A DNA stretch of 64,000 nucleotides from Rhynchopus sp. YZ270_cl-10 (GCA_964035575.1 OZ037859.1:186001-250000); one strand, 5' to 3'. Numbered from the stretch's first letter, positions 18,501-27,907 are shown. Notes: generated by a model not told the origin, from the letters alone. Made by a program: numbers and translations.

Positions 18501-21132
18501 CAGAGCTGCTCCGCAGGTTCAATGTTGGCGACGGAAGTGTCAGGATAGGGGGGTCGTTCAGTGGGCGGATCGTGACGCGGAAGGCGCCTTCATGATCGCA
18601 GTCGAGGTTGGTGCATGAGCCGCTGTCCACAAGCGTGCAGCGCACGGTCGTGCTGCCAAATGCATCTGCGGCAGGAAGGATGGTCAAATCCGCTTCGGTA
18701 GGGGGTACGCGGATCGCAAGGCTCGGCTGCGTGCTGAACAACGCAGGGTTGTCCGCGACACAGTCGAAGGAGAGGAACGTCTGCGTCGCCTCCTTAGGGT
18801 CACCCGACGGCGAGATGCTTGTTGCAAAGCCAAGGATGGGCTGCGGCATGGAGTCCTCCTCCAGGATAAGGTCGTTCCCGTTCGACACCCCAAAGACGAA
18901 CGTGGGCGGGTCGTTCACCTCGTTCACCTGCACGTTGAGTGTGTACACCGACTCGTCGATGTCGCACTTCGACCCGTCTGCTTGGAGGTTGGGCCCAACA
19001 CCGCCGTTGTCCTTGAGAGTGCAGACAACGGTGCCCGTCCCCTGAGCGTACTCAGCAAGGGTGAAGCTGACAACACCGGTGGACACATCCATAGAAACTG
19101 CCCCAGTGAAGATGCCGTCGTTGGAGTTTGCGACGCAGTTTGCAGTGACATCCTGCACTGCCTCGTCGTCACCACCGCCTGGGGTGATCTGATCGAGCCA
19201 GTCCACAGACATCGCACATCCGAGGACAAGAGAGCATTCGTCGTACTCCACCCTGGACAGGCGTGGACATGCGTCCGGCGGGTCGTTGACGGCAATGATG
19301 TTGATGGTGAAGGCGATCTGGCCACACTTCATAGGCTCGACGCCTGTGTCCTCGCAGTCGATGTAGACGTTGGCCCTTCCGTTGGCATGTGGTTCAAGCT
19401 CAATGAAGAGGTCGTCATGTGTAGGGTCCAGGGGGCATGTGTACGTGGGGATGTAGAGCTGTCTGAAGTACTCGCCATGGTCCGTCTGGAACGTCCACTT
19501 GAGCTGTTCGAATTTGTTCTCCAGGTCGGACCCAGTGCTAAAGGCAGCAATGAAGTCGTTGACAGAGAAGAGGCGTGGCACCTCAGGCGTGCAGCCACGC
19601 CCCTCCACGTCGTACGGCGAGCGGCAGTCCTGCCAGTTCTCCAGACCACCCGATTCGTAGGCATCCTCGTACATCTGCAGGTTCGGGTTCGCCATGAGCG
19701 TGAAGGAGGGCCCGTCGTTGACCTCGCGGATCACAATGTCGAAGTCGACAGTGCTCGAACTCGAGGAGCACATATCGTTGGCGCCGTTGTCGGTCAGCCC
19801 GAACGACACCCGCACCGCACCGGTAGGCTTCCGCGGAAGTGGTGCTGTCGCACCCGGCAGGCTGTACGGCCCACCAGCAGGACCCAGTACGCCTGTGGGG
19901 GTGTAGTTCGGTGGCGGCAGTGTGCACGTGGTGCTTGCAGACACCGGTGGAGGGTGTGTCGTAGACGCGCCGTTCGCATTGCACGAAAACTGCACATTAA
20001 TAGCCCCAGGTGCCTGCCCTGTGAACGGCCCACCGCTCGACAGCGTCGGCTGCACGGAAAACAGCGCAGACGCAGACGCAGGTGACAGCGTGAGCGGTCC
20101 CATGCTGATGACCTGCAGCAGCTCGTCTGGCGTCGGAATCAACCCGCTACCTGCTGTGAGCGACGAGATGAGCGGGACGTCGATGTTCATGCACTCTTCG
20201 TCCACGAAGATGACCTGCGAGCCACCGCTGAAGGCGACGAAGGGCGGGTCGTTCACCTGGTTCACCGTCACGGAGAAGGTGTCTGGTGTAGACGTGGCTG
20301 GCGTCGACGTCGAGCACGGCATTGTCAGGCACGGGTTCACCCCATCGTCCGTCACCGTCACTGTCACCGTCGCACTCCCCGCTTTGTTCGGTGCCGGGGT
20401 GAACGTCACATCCCCATTCGTCGACACCGTCACAAAGTCTGAGTTCGGCAGCTGCTCAAACATTGAGTCATCCGAGGTTGTTGTCCCCACTGTCATCTGC
20501 TGCGCTGTGTACACAATCTCATTGTACGGCCCAGGCACAACATTTGTCAGCATCCCTGTTGACTGCGCGGTGGCAGGCGACGGACAGATCGAAGGAAAGC
20601 AGCCACAGTCCTCTTGTGTTGTGATCGTTGCTGGGGGCGCGACACTGAACGTCGGCGGGTCGTTCACTGGGGTGACACGGATTGTGAAGGTGTTCGTTGT
20701 TGTGCCATCGGGGTCGTTGGTTCGCACTGTGCAGGTCACCTCCCCTGGGTTAAGCCCCTCTGTGAATTCGTCTGCAGTAACTGCATAGGTAAGACCACAC
20801 GTTGTGACGGTGCCTGCGGTGCTGCAAGAGGTGGCGGATGGGACGGTAGAGAAGATAGCGGTACCACAGCTGACATGGCCACTGCAAATCGCACCGTAGT
20901 TGAGAGGCGTACAGGTGACAGTTGGGGTGGAGGTCGTCTGCCCAGCATCCACCGCATCCACAGAGAAATACCCACCAATAGGCGCTACCGTAGTGTCTTC
21001 CGCTATAGTCTGTCCATTACATGGTGTGAGGTCGTTCTTAGTGCACGCAGTACCTCCAAGGGAAATGCTTGGTGTCGTCTGTGCTGCCACCTGCAACCCA
21101 CACAGCACCAAACACACCGCGTAACTTCGCAT
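15529..21132 (-). CDS. Large cadherin-like one-pass surface protein, 1867 aa
   Basis: A complete frame with a signal peptide (MRSYAVCLVLCGLQVAAQTT), about eleven tandem extracellular units of 100-150 residues, each ending in a form of VNDPPTF (also LNDPPILTL, INYPPSFTL, VNDAPRFTL, INDPPSFTL), then a Gly run (GGGGGGGGG), a membrane helix (MTWVIVIATLAAALFLIAAA) at about residue 1785 and an acidic, Pro/Ser-rich cytosolic tail of about 60 residues. The xNDxPxF linker is typical of cadherin-like and tandem-95-type beta-sandwich repeats that bind calcium between domains. The first six units are Cys-rich, the later ones not. It is likely a long stalked adhesin. True cadherin orthology is not implied. 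Confidence 0.88.
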   Translation of the reverse strand: MRSYAVCLVLCGLQVAAQTTPSISLGGTACTKNDLTPCNGQTIAEDTTVAPIGGYFSVDAVDAGQTTSTPTVTCTPLNYGAICSGHVSCGTAIFSTVPSATSCSTAGTVTTCGLTYAVTADEFTEGLNPGEVTCTVRTNDPDGTTTNTFTIRVTPVNDPPTFSVAPPATITTQEDCGCFPSICPSPATAQSTGMLTNVVPGPYNEIVYTAQQMTVGTTTSDDSMFEQLPNSDFVTVSTNGDVTFTPAPNKAGSATVTVTVTDDGVNPCLTMPCSTSTPATSTPDTFSVTVNQVNDPPFVAFSGGSQVIFVDEECMNIDVPLISSLTAGSGLIPTPDELLQVISMGPLTLSPASASALFSVQPTLSSGGPFTGQAPGAINVQFSCNANGASTTHPPPVSASTTCTLPPPNYTPTGVLGPAGGPYSLPGATAPLPRKPTGAVRVSFGLTDNGANDMCSSSSSTVDFDIVIREVNDGPSFTLMANPNLQMYEDAYESGGLENWQDCRSPYDVEGRGCTPEVPRLFSVNDFIAAFSTGSDLENKFEQLKWTFQTDHGEYFRQLYIPTYTCPLDPTHDDLFIELEPHANGRANVYIDCEDTGVEPMKCGQIAFTINIIAVNDPPDACPRLSRVEYDECSLVLGCAMSVDWLDQITPGGGDDEAVQDVTANCVANSNDGIFTGAVSMDVSTGVVSFTLAEYAQGTGTVVCTLKDNGGVGPNLQADGSKCDIDESVYTLNVQVNEVNDPPTFVFGVSNGNDLILEEDSMPQPILGFATSISPSGDPKEATQTFLSFDCVADNPALFSTQPSLAIRVPPTEADLTILPAADAFGSTTVRCTLVDSGSCTNLDCDHEGAFRVTIRPLNDPPILTLPSPTLNLRSSSVGVYTGAVVGVPGPANEADQVLTYTTVIVGTGTDLFTQVPEVLPDGTLQYQTKPGISGSVELEIVATDNGGGVTDTSTPVYLTLVFQDINYPPSFTLATRDVYVSVAGLIQERDVATDISYLATESIKFELSGYDTALFNSPLTMDETGKLTADPKVVGVTKVLVRAVDNGTHCTPITPACPDNAATADLQFVIEVVEKLPLRFLRGDVITVAEDSTLHSATWATGIATGDGSGTSVHNVTFTIDGFRADLFTSEGITMDSAGVLTFTPAPDAAGETFFRACLTDQVSTVCDTGKVVITEVNDAPRFTLLREALMVPVGELETVFDNVISGVKAGPLNEDGQGVVVSVGVPADCAIFAVKPIFEGFSLRFSLTSEAQLLAAAQDRCDVEIIVTDDLGANTTKILSIITTEVKVKPTFTIGNDIFSRPEKLGSKEVKIAQYISDIDLKNTGTLGVDYFFMITLDEAKARTLFDVNPAIDVNGDLTFTPKQNVPADAAIDIYVTLRRSDSSPDNLLQSDTMKRTITLIGVDSYLIPDVVVGDVEVAEDAGFKTIKNWCDFKNLTVDTFAGSSIPEFVINIADPTNFKTQPKIVTSPYPACDLTFETSEDFFGSIDLSVYFNDAITILTRSAKLSITPINDPPSFTLNELFRVIHLETVAPTNPQSRSASYGITYDDTAKTVDISLTPFFTTVSKGALNEAGQNIAWALDSFAQEEVFTAKPSVAADTSMAMKIKQNVESSVLITITGKDDGTPAMQTAVQKMQLTMDNAISYFEVKFGNYATDATMTAADKLNANIQRLRASLSQGVFAGGVDPNRIAIHTVETTTNSGDSTYRAVISIVEKAVNTAELSRDNAVGRLLGVAPETLGQHGIGEISSLGVVSGGGGGGGGGTNGNPATEGEDDDNASMTWVIVIATLAAALFLIAAAVFVVKRICIDPPPPTKQAPEEGYELDEAKEKNEEEESPPSTYDGSSSASPQPILKENPISDVFPRS

Positions 21133-21135
21133 TGC

Positions 21136-21200
21136 CTGAGTAGGGGACTCTCAGAAGATGTTTAAGGGAAGGAGAAAGAGGGAGAAGAGGAGGGGAAAAG
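21136..21200 (-). promoter_or_regulatory. Pyrimidine tract plus CAG just before the cadherin-like start
   Basis: On the minus strand about 40 bases of C/T are followed by CCCCTACTCAG, and the ATG comes three bases later (CAG at 21136-21138). This is the clearest splice-acceptor-like leader in the window. Confidence 0.45.
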
Positions 21201-21509
21201 AAAACACAGCTCCTTCCTGTGGGGTGGGGTGGGGTGGGGTGGGGTGGGTGAGTGGAGGAGACGGGGGTGTATGGGAAAATGTAGAGGGAAAGAGGGAGAA
21301 AGAGGGAGAAAGAGGGAGAAAGAGGGGGGTCGTTTTTATGGGTGCCCGCGTTGACAGACTTAAACACGGAGGAAAATATAGATGGCACACGAGAAAAGAA
21401 AAAAAGGGATTCACGGTTCTCCGGAAGTAATTGATTACTCGAGGAAGAAAAAGAAATCGTAGCAGATATAGTCAAGTGCATTTCAAGTTGTTGTTTTTTT
21501 TTTGAAAGG

Positions 21510-21595
21510 CTCCAAAAGAAAAGTTTATAAGATGACCCTAAGCCTCTGGTGCTTAGTCACCTTGGCCACATTCCATTATCGCGCAGCATCAACAA
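21510..21595 (+). repeat. Hairpin-family unit, long form (CTAAGC stem)
   Basis: Leader AAAAGTTTATAAGATGACC, stem CTAAGC / GCTTAG around CTCTGGT, then TCACCTTG, and a downstream part GCCACATTCCATTATCGC, GCAGCATCA. The downstream part is shared with the copy at 41488-41575, so the full unit is about 85 bp. Confidence 0.6.
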
Positions 21596-21885
21596 AAAAA
21601 TAACTTCGCAAGATAAACTTAAAGTTTTTATGCGCAGAGTTACCTCCAAAAAGAAATGCCCAAAAGCAAAAAAAAATGTGGAAATCGAGGAAAGAGGGGG
21701 AAACATGTCTTTTTTTGTTTTTGGTGCCTGGCGCCTTCATTAAGCTTTTATGCTGGTTCCTTTTTGGATCACTGAGTCTGATACCCCTTTTTTGACCAGG
21801 CGACAGATCTTGTTGAAATATTAGGGTTTGCACAACGCTTTTTTATTACTATTTTTTTTTTTTTTTTGATTAATTTCTTCAAACC

Positions 21886-23358
21886 TCACCTAGAGTTACC
21901 TTTCACTAGGTTCGTAATGGTGCCGAATACACCTAAACCCATGACCACAAAACCCATCATAAACATGAACAATGACAGCCTCCTTAATGCCTGCGGTGTG
22001 TCTGTATGCTGACTAAGCCTATAAAAACAGATTGACGGAGCAAAATACTGCTGTCCTACACCGAAGAGCGCGCCGTTAAACGCGAGCACCACACCTATAT
22101 TGGGCACAACCGCTGCAATCACCAACGCCGCCCCTACTGTCGCACATGACAGCACGATCCTCTTCTGCAGCGGAATCATGGTACTCCCCACCCCTCCTCC
22201 ACCACCACCACCCTTAATAAACGGAGTACTTTCGCTTGATTCCTCCGACGCAAATAATCTGTACATTGCACCTCTACACGCATATTGCACAACCGGGAAG
22301 GTACAAATGATCATGCACCCCATAAGAACTTGGCAGAACTTTGTGGAAATTCGATCTGGAAGGTTGTTGATGATATTGCTTTGGACCTGATGGCCGTAGG
22401 AGTAGTACCCTGCAAACCCTATGCTAAGATAGAAGATCGAGATGATAAAGTAACAGCCCACCACAATGCGTGACATCTTTGCAATCGAACGCTCTTGCAG
22501 TTCCCTATAGAACATTGGTGCGTTATAATGGAAGTTAAACCCAAACAACAACGTCGGCAGCGCCTGCAGCAACCCGGTCCCCCCTATCACCGCGGAAAAC
22601 TCCGCCAAATCATCAACATACTCTGGGGTATGTCCAGGTGCACCGCCTTCCTCTGCATGTGGTGTAGTGAAGGTGAATGCATTGTAAACAATGAGCGTGA
22701 CAGTATACGCAAGAATCATATTCCCTGCAATAGAAGTAGGCTTCAACGCTTCGACGCTGGGCATAGTACAAAGGGGAACTAAAATGAAGGAAGCGACACC
22801 CAAAACGAAGTATTTATTTGAAACCAAAACCACACCATCAAACGGTTTGGTAAAAAGCTGGCCAATCAGAACGCCAAACGCGATTAATGTGCAAAATGTA
22901 TAACAGCCAACAACCGCTTCAATGAAACGCCCTGCAGCGCGTTTGTGGTTTGGGAAGGCGGCTTCTGCGAGAGCTTGGAAGGATCCGGGCATTTCTCCGG
23001 TTTGTGCTTTAACGAATTCACATGATTTAATAATGAAGAACACATTAAGAAGCGCGCCCATCAGAATCCCCCCAAGGAGAGCCAGTATAAGCCCCCAACC
23101 ACTAAGCGAAAAGGTGTACGGCACAGCCAGCATGCCACTCCCGACCACGTTTTTGAAGATGTTCACAAACGTTCCCCCTGTCGTCCCGGTAGGTACATGG
23201 CCGTCCCCTTTGCGGATCGGGGAGCCAATATGCACCTTCGTGTCAGCAATCATAGTGGTATCGGGGAGAACGACAGTCCCCATCGACTGTGCATTGAAGT
23301 TTGACCCGGAGGAGGTCTGGCGGTTCCGGGTCTCGCCGCCGCCATATAGTTTGTCCAT
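21886..23358 (-). CDS. Amino acid/auxin permease (AAAP)-family transporter, 490 aa
   Basis: A hydrophilic N-terminus of about 60 residues is followed by the family's first-helix signature (FVNIFKNVVGSGMLAVPYTF) and about ten more hydrophobic segments, giving the expected eleven. Other family-like stretches are LPTLLFGFNFHYNAPMFYRE and the helix around FAGYYSYGHQVQSNIINNLP. Length is normal for SLC36/SLC38-type or plant AAAP carriers, which co-transport amino acids with protons or sodium across plasma or vacuolar/lysosomal membranes. Substrate cannot be told. A Gly run near residue 380 sits in a loop. The leader is a (CT)n-rich tract with a possible acceptor AG (ACTACAAAG) 19 bases before the ATG. 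Confidence 0.9.
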   Translation of the reverse strand: MDKLYGGGETRNRQTSSGSNFNAQSMGTVVLPDTTMIADTKVHIGSPIRKGDGHVPTGTTGGTFVNIFKNVVGSGMLAVPYTFSLSGWGLILALLGGILMGALLNVFFIIKSCEFVKAQTGEMPGSFQALAEAAFPNHKRAAGRFIEAVVGCYTFCTLIAFGVLIGQLFTKPFDGVVLVSNKYFVLGVASFILVPLCTMPSVEALKPTSIAGNMILAYTVTLIVYNAFTFTTPHAEEGGAPGHTPEYVDDLAEFSAVIGGTGLLQALPTLLFGFNFHYNAPMFYRELQERSIAKMSRIVVGCYFIISIFYLSIGFAGYYSYGHQVQSNIINNLPDRISTKFCQVLMGCMIICTFPVVQYACRGAMYRLFASEESSESTPFIKGGGGGGGVGSTMIPLQKRIVLSCATVGAALVIAAVVPNIGVVLAFNGALFGVGQQYFAPSICFYRLSQHTDTPQALRRLSLFMFMMGFVVMGLGVFGTITNLVKGNSR

Positions 23359-23869
23359 TTGTTTTCTTTTTTGTTTGCACTTTGTAGTTGGTGGTGGAGA
23401 GAGAGAGAAGAGAGAGAGAGAAAGAAGAGAGAAAATATTTTACACAAAACCTAAAAAGAGCGGGGAGAAGGCGGTCGTATATAATATACCTACTAGGAAA
23501 TGCCTCAGAGAATAATGTAGATTTTCCACCTTCGAATCATTAAGCCCCTCTCGTAGTGGACCGAAGAATGAAGTCGGGGACCGAGATACGTATTTTATTG
23601 TGGGTATTTGGGGAGGGGGGAGGGGGGGAAGTTGTGGGGAGAAAAATTAAAATGAGTCCATTTTTTTCTCTGTTCAGACCAATGTAAACATTCGTGCAGA
23701 TGCTTCCAAAAAAAAAAAAAGACAGGAAAATACGATCAGAGGTGGCATGCAACTTCTCTCTAACCATCGCACTGCTTAGATGTTCAAACAGCATAACCCC
23801 GTGGGGGGCCAAAAAAACCACACAAAAAAGTTGATTTGAAATGCAACAGACCGTGTACCTTGGTACATG

Positions 23870-23935
23870 ACCGGGGTGGACCCCCAACCATGCAGTCCCA
23901 ACATCCATTTCGTGGTTTACATCTGATATGCTCGG
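23870..23935. repeat. Dispersed repeat shared with 39684-39738
   Basis: Both places read GGTGGAC(A/C)CCCAACCATGC and then ATCCATTTCGTGGTTTACAT. The function is unknown. Confidence 0.6.
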
Positions 23936-24030
23936 CTCCGCTTTCACTCATCATACAGATGAATTGGGGAATCATTGCAGACACAAGACAATTAGGCCTG
24001 TGTGATGTAGGGTCCGGTTGGGGGTCCTTT

Positions 24031-24067
24031 GCCCCCCCCCCCCCCCCCCAAAAAAAAAAAAAAAAAA
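24031..24067. repeat. C-run joined to A-run
   Basis: About 18 C followed directly by about 18 A. This could be real or an assembly slip. Confidence 0.7.
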
Positions 24068-24610
24068 CATTTGTATCAGTGGGTCCGCGTACCCGTCTAT
24101 TAGGTAAAATCTCCCGAGTGGCTGCATATTTCTGATGGATTTACCCGAATACAGAATACACAAAAGGCCTATTTTTTGAATGTAATTCTGATCGGAAAAA
24201 TACAGAAATACGAAAAAAAAAAAAAAAAAGCAACCATGTGACACGACCCCCTACCCTCCCCAATATTTCCCCCTTCCCAACGTAGAACTGAACAGACACT
24301 TACTATGGAGAAACAGACCAGAAAAACAATCAGAAAAAAAAAAAACTTGCAAAAGATGAGTGCACTGTGCCTACACATCCATAAAAAGATCCCCTTTTTT
24401 TCACTGTGTTCTGAGGCAAGAAACCATGATATTAAAACACAGATAAACCTCAATGACTGTGGTCCAATTAAAAAGGTGGTTTTTTTTTTCATCGTACCAC
24501 AAAATCATTGAACAAAAAATCCACGCAAAAGCTTCGCAGAATGATGCACACATCATCTTATAAGCAAAAGGGGAATAACATAACCTGCTAGCAAAAACAC
24601 AAGATAAAAC

Positions 24611-24748
24611 AAAAGAAAGGGTTTTTGTAGTTTCGACAAATCACCTGTCCGAGGACGGGTTCTGTACACAAAGTCGCCCGAAGGCTAATGAATAAAGGTA
24701 TTTTTTTGTGTAAAGATGAACTTAAGCTGCTTGCTTAGTCACCTTAAA
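24611..24748 (+). repeat. Two hairpin-family units
   Basis: At 24625-24690: TTTGTAGTTTCGACAAATC, then ACCTGTC / GACGGGT around CGAG, then TTCTGTACACAAAGTCGCCC. This subtype recurs at 51930 and, diverged, at 52598. At 24706-24748: leader GTGTAAAGATGAACTTAAGC with GCTTAGTCACC. Confidence 0.55.
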
Positions 24749-24843
24749 CAGGGCGAGAGAGACAACGAAAGGCAGAACCGGATAAAGCAATGCCAGGGAG
24801 AGTATCTAGGGGAATGGGGAATGGGGGAGGGGGGTGCATGGGA

Positions 24844-25049
24844 TACACGACGGTGAAGTATAGTACATCACAAGTGAAGTTACTAGTAACGTTACAAGTG
24901 AGTTACAAGTGGGTTACATGAATTTCAGGCAAAATCAGGTTGTAACTGGTGGGTTACAAGTGAGTTACAAGTGGGTTACATGTAACAAAAGTTACATGTA
25001 ACTCCACACGTAACCCCACTTGTAACACCCGTTACTTCACCGTCGTGTA
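24844..25049. mobile_element. 206-bp non-autonomous DNA transposon (TACACGACGG ends)
   Basis: Perfect terminal inverted repeats: TACACGACGGTGAAGTA at the left, TACTTCACCGTCGTGTA at the right. The inside is built of GTTACAAGTG-type repeats in both directions. It is non-coding. Relatives with similar ends lie at 48301-48393 and 59880-59994. The TA at each border fits a mariner-like target site but is not proof. Confidence 0.75.
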
Positions 25050-25709
25050 GGGAGTGGGGGGTCATAAAAAGGTAGCACTGCGGAATGGGTCAGCAGTTCC
25101 TTTGCTAGGTCTGAAACAGAAATTTGAGAGATTCAATTTGGGGGGGTTTTTTTCCCCTCTTTTTTGTAGTTTCGACAGTCACCTGTCGGGTTTAAGGATG
25201 TTTTTTTTTTTGTTTTTTTTTTTTTTGAAAACTTTGCTTAGTATGTCCACCCGAGGATGAGCACCACTTACTTTTTTTTGGATCGCACTAACCTTGGTGG
25301 GACCAGGGTATCTTCAATTTTGGCCAAAGCCTTTTTTTGTACGACAACGAAGACTTAGGTCGTCCTGGACAATTTAGTACAAAAGAAAAGAAACGAAAAA
25401 AAAAGCTTTGCTACTACAGCAACCTGCTTTGGCGAAAAATTACAAAAGGGACTGCACCCCGTTTATATTACTTTATATCTTAACACGCAGACCCACTCAT
25501 TCCCCCCCTCTTTCCCCCAAACACAACAATACACGGTTATCACAAAAAAACCAACCTTACTTTTTAAGTGATATTTTGTACCTTTTTTTGCGCACAAATA
25601 CCACCTTTTCCGGATGATTTACACAGACAGGCACCTCAATGTCTGGCCCCCCTAAGGTGACAGGTCACCGTTTTTATTTCCCGTTTATTCCCACTTTTTT
25701 TTCTTCTTC

Positions 25710-27907
25710 TTACATCAACACCTCATGCTCGGCGCGGATGTCCTCCTCCCCTGTGACTTGTGTGAGGTACTTTTCGTAGGTGAAGGACGGGTCAGCCTGC
25801 TTCTTTTCCAGCACACCGCCGAGAGCGAGCTTAGGGAGAACGATACGTGGCTTAGATGGCACGACAGGCGCCTGTGGGGCCTGGGCTTGTGGTGCGGGTG
25901 CAGATGCTTGCGGAGCTGTTGCAGCCTCATACGAAGGCGGTGGCGCTGCAAAAAAGGAGAAAAGTTTATAAGATGAACCTAAGCCTCTCGTGCTTGGTCA
26001 CCTATTAAAAAAAGTGATATTGCATTGAAATGTGTAATCATGGAAGACACCCGTTACTGGTAACGGGAATTATCGTGCTTTAAATTTACCGGGGGTTTTC
26101 GGTTGTCATTATTGGGTTAAAAAAAACCCCCGTAATTGATCTGAAATTTGCAAAACCCGATAACGGGTGCCATCCATGTGTACTAAATGATTAAGATATT
26201 ATTTTCAATCGAAAGACAGAGTTTTGTCCGGCAGTAATAATAAAAATAAACCTATGAGTGGCTCGTGCACTGTGCAGTGGTACCGGAACCACATATGCGG
26301 CATAGCATCAACACAACGTGGCATACCATCACCCTCCTCCTTCTGCGTCTCCTCCAACGGCGACAGCGCGATGTTCGAGTTTCCGAGACTCGCATTCGTC
26401 ACCATGGTGTCCTCCAGGGTGGTCACCGTGTTCGTCGGTGTAGAGGGGGTCGAGGTCTTCTCCTCCTCCTTCTCTGCGACCTCCACTTCCTTCTCCTTCT
26501 CCTTCTCCTTCACTCCAAACTGCGCCATGTCGAGGTCATGCGCGGCGCGAATATCCTCCTCCCCTGTCACCTGCGTCAGGAAGGACTCATACGTGAAGGA
26601 GGCATCGGTCTTCTTCTTATCCATCACCGTTTGAAGCGACAGCTTTGGCAGCACAAACTTCTTTGGCACTGGCGCCTCCACCTTTTCCTCCACTTTTTCC
26701 TCTACCACCTCGACCACCTTCTCAACCTCGACCACCACCTCCTTCTCCTCCTCCTCCTCTGCTCCTATCATTGGGGGTGCGGTGGCTGTTTTTTGCGGAA
26801 GGCTGGTGGTGGTTTCCTCTGCTTCTGTATTGGCGTCTCCGTTGCCAAGGGTGAATGCGGGGACGGCAAGCAGCGGCGGGGAGACCCCTCCAATGTGTAT
26901 GGGATGCGAGAGCGAGCGCGAGGCTGGGGAGAGTGTGGGGGCTGCGGAGGGCTTCTTGTGGAAGTCGTAGCTTGCCACGCTGTACTGCGCGGGGCGGGCA
27001 CGGACCGGGACGGTTGGGGTGATGGAGGACGCCGGTCTGGTTCCGCGCACCCCTGGCCGCTCGCCTCTCTCTGCACTAACACTTCTCTTCCCCTTAGAGA
27101 ACAGCACCCCCCCGCTCCGTGCAGGCTTCACCACCGTGGTGGTTGCAGCCCTCTCAGGAATCGGCCGCGGTGCTGTCTTCTGCACCCCCGAGGTGGTTGT
27201 GGAGCGGCGCTTCACGGCGCTGGGGCTCATACTCTTCTTCTTGGCAACATGCAGTCGAAGGCTTTCACTGCGGAGGTCGGAGCGTGGGTGGGGTGACTGC
27301 GTTGTGGGGGTATGATGCTGGACTGGTCTGCCTTGGGTGCCGGTGTGTTCGTGGTGGAGACGCACCCAGAGAGAGTCGGTGCCGTTGGTGGCAGGGGTGG
27401 TGGCGGTGGTGGATGATGCAGGGCGTGCCTGCGCACGCCGCCGCTGCTCGCGGCGCAGAGCGGTGCTGGCAGAGTTAGAAGCGGAGGTCTCACGCCGTGC
27501 AGGATCCCCCTTCCGCCGTGCTGGTGTCACCTCCTCTGTCCGTGGCGTCTCCAACGGCTTCCCAGAAATCCCTCTATCCACCATATGCAGCAGGCTCGTG
27601 ATTCCTGTAAAAAGTGTACAAGAGATGCGAAATAGTAGGATCGGTAGGTAAAGTTGTTTTCGTTGATTGCACAAATCCTCCTGTTTGAGGGATAATTGGC
27701 TGTACCGGTAATACTATTTCTCCTTTAAGCAAGCTTCGTAGGAATTTTTAAAAAAAAAACTGTATTGATGTTGTTGATGCCAGCCATCTAGATGAATGCA
27801 CACCCCTGCGGCCAACAAAAAAAATTTGGGAGGTGGATATGGTGCGTACCTTGGTCAATCTCTTTGATCATGCTCTCCAGCGACCCTGCATCGTCTTGAA
27901 GAGGCAT
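25710..27907 (-). CDS. Three-exon gene, 523-aa Ser/Thr-rich protein with a duplicated C-terminal module
   Basis: Exons on the minus strand are 27907-27850, 27604-26327 and 25945-25710. Intron 1 runs GTACGC...TTTACAG and intron 2 GTATGC...TTTTGCAG. Both keep frame and the total is 1572 bases with stop. The protein starts MPLQDDAGSLESMIKEIDQ and continues GITSLLHMVDRGISG. A basic, Ser/Thr/Pro-rich middle follows, then an acidic EEEEEKEVVVEVEKVVEVVE stretch. Exon 2 carries PKLSLQTVMDKKKTDASFTY followed by LTQVTGEEDIRAAHD. Exon 3 carries a second copy, PKLALGGVLEKKQADPSFTY followed by LTQVTGEEDIRAEHE, which is strong evidence that exon 3 belongs here. No family is recognised. Without splicing, exon 2 would end in a hydrophobic tail read from intron DNA. 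Confidence 0.72.
25958..26006 (+). repeat. Hairpin-family unit inside an intron
   Basis: Leader AAAGTTTATAAGATGAAC, arms CTAAGC and GCTTGG around CTCTCGT, then TCACC. It lies antisense to the gene, and its leader end abuts the pyrimidine tract of the splice acceptor. Confidence 0.7.
26039..26178. mobile_element. 140-bp miniature inverted-repeat transposon in intron 2
   Basis: Ends CATGGAAGACACCCGTTA and TAACGGGTGCCATCCATG are imperfect inverted repeats, with a further inner pair GGGGGTTTT / AAAACCCCC. It is non-coding. Confidence 0.65.
27605..27849 (-). other. Intron 1 of the three-exon gene (245 bp)
   Basis: The donor is GACCAAG then GTACGC at 27849. The acceptor, a T-rich tract then TTTTTACAG, ends at 27605. 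About half of it is the miniature element at 27629-27745. Confidence 0.65.
27629..27745. mobile_element. Miniature element, GAAATAGTA family, copy in intron 1
   Basis: It begins GAAATAGTAGGATCGGTAGG and ends with GGTAATACTATTTC, then CTCCTTTAAGCAAGCTTCG. The family has imperfect terminal inverted repeats (GAAATAGTA..A.CGGTA). Copies are at 39283-39409 and 55546-55678, with a fragment at 30547-30598. Confidence 0.7.

Larger units (their letters stand above)
21133..21885. other. Spacer with two purine-rich microsatellites and a hairpin unit
   Basis: A (GGGGT)n run lies at about 21216-21248, a (GGGAGAAAGA)n run at about 21285-21332 and a long hairpin-family copy at 21510-21595. No gene is seen. 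Confidence 0.6.
23359..25709. other. 2.3-kb repeat-rich spacer
   Basis: No gene is seen. It holds a (GA)n leader tract (23396-23430), a repeat shared with 39684-39738 (at 23870-23935), a C-run joined to an A-run (24031-24067), hairpin units at 24520-24560, 24611-24690, 24706-24748 and 25150-25262, and the 206-bp transposon at 24844-25049. Confidence 0.6.
25946..26326 (-). other. Intron 2 of the three-exon gene (381 bp), mostly repeats
   Basis: The donor GTATGC is at 26326 and the acceptor CTCCTTTTTTGCAG ends at 25946. Inside are the miniature transposon at 26039-26178 and a hairpin-family unit at 25958-26006. In transcript sense that unit lies just before the acceptor. Confidence 0.65.

Noticed and set aside
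19922-20788. 288- and 367-codon plus-strand frames (also 18982-20085) over the cadherin-like gene
   Set aside because: They are complementary to a continuous 1867-codon gene with clear domain repeats, so they are shadows.
26265-27296. 343-codon plus-strand frame
   Set aside because: It is antisense to exon 2 of the three-exon gene; its His/Leu/Arg-rich content comes from the Glu/Lys-rich repeats on the other strand.
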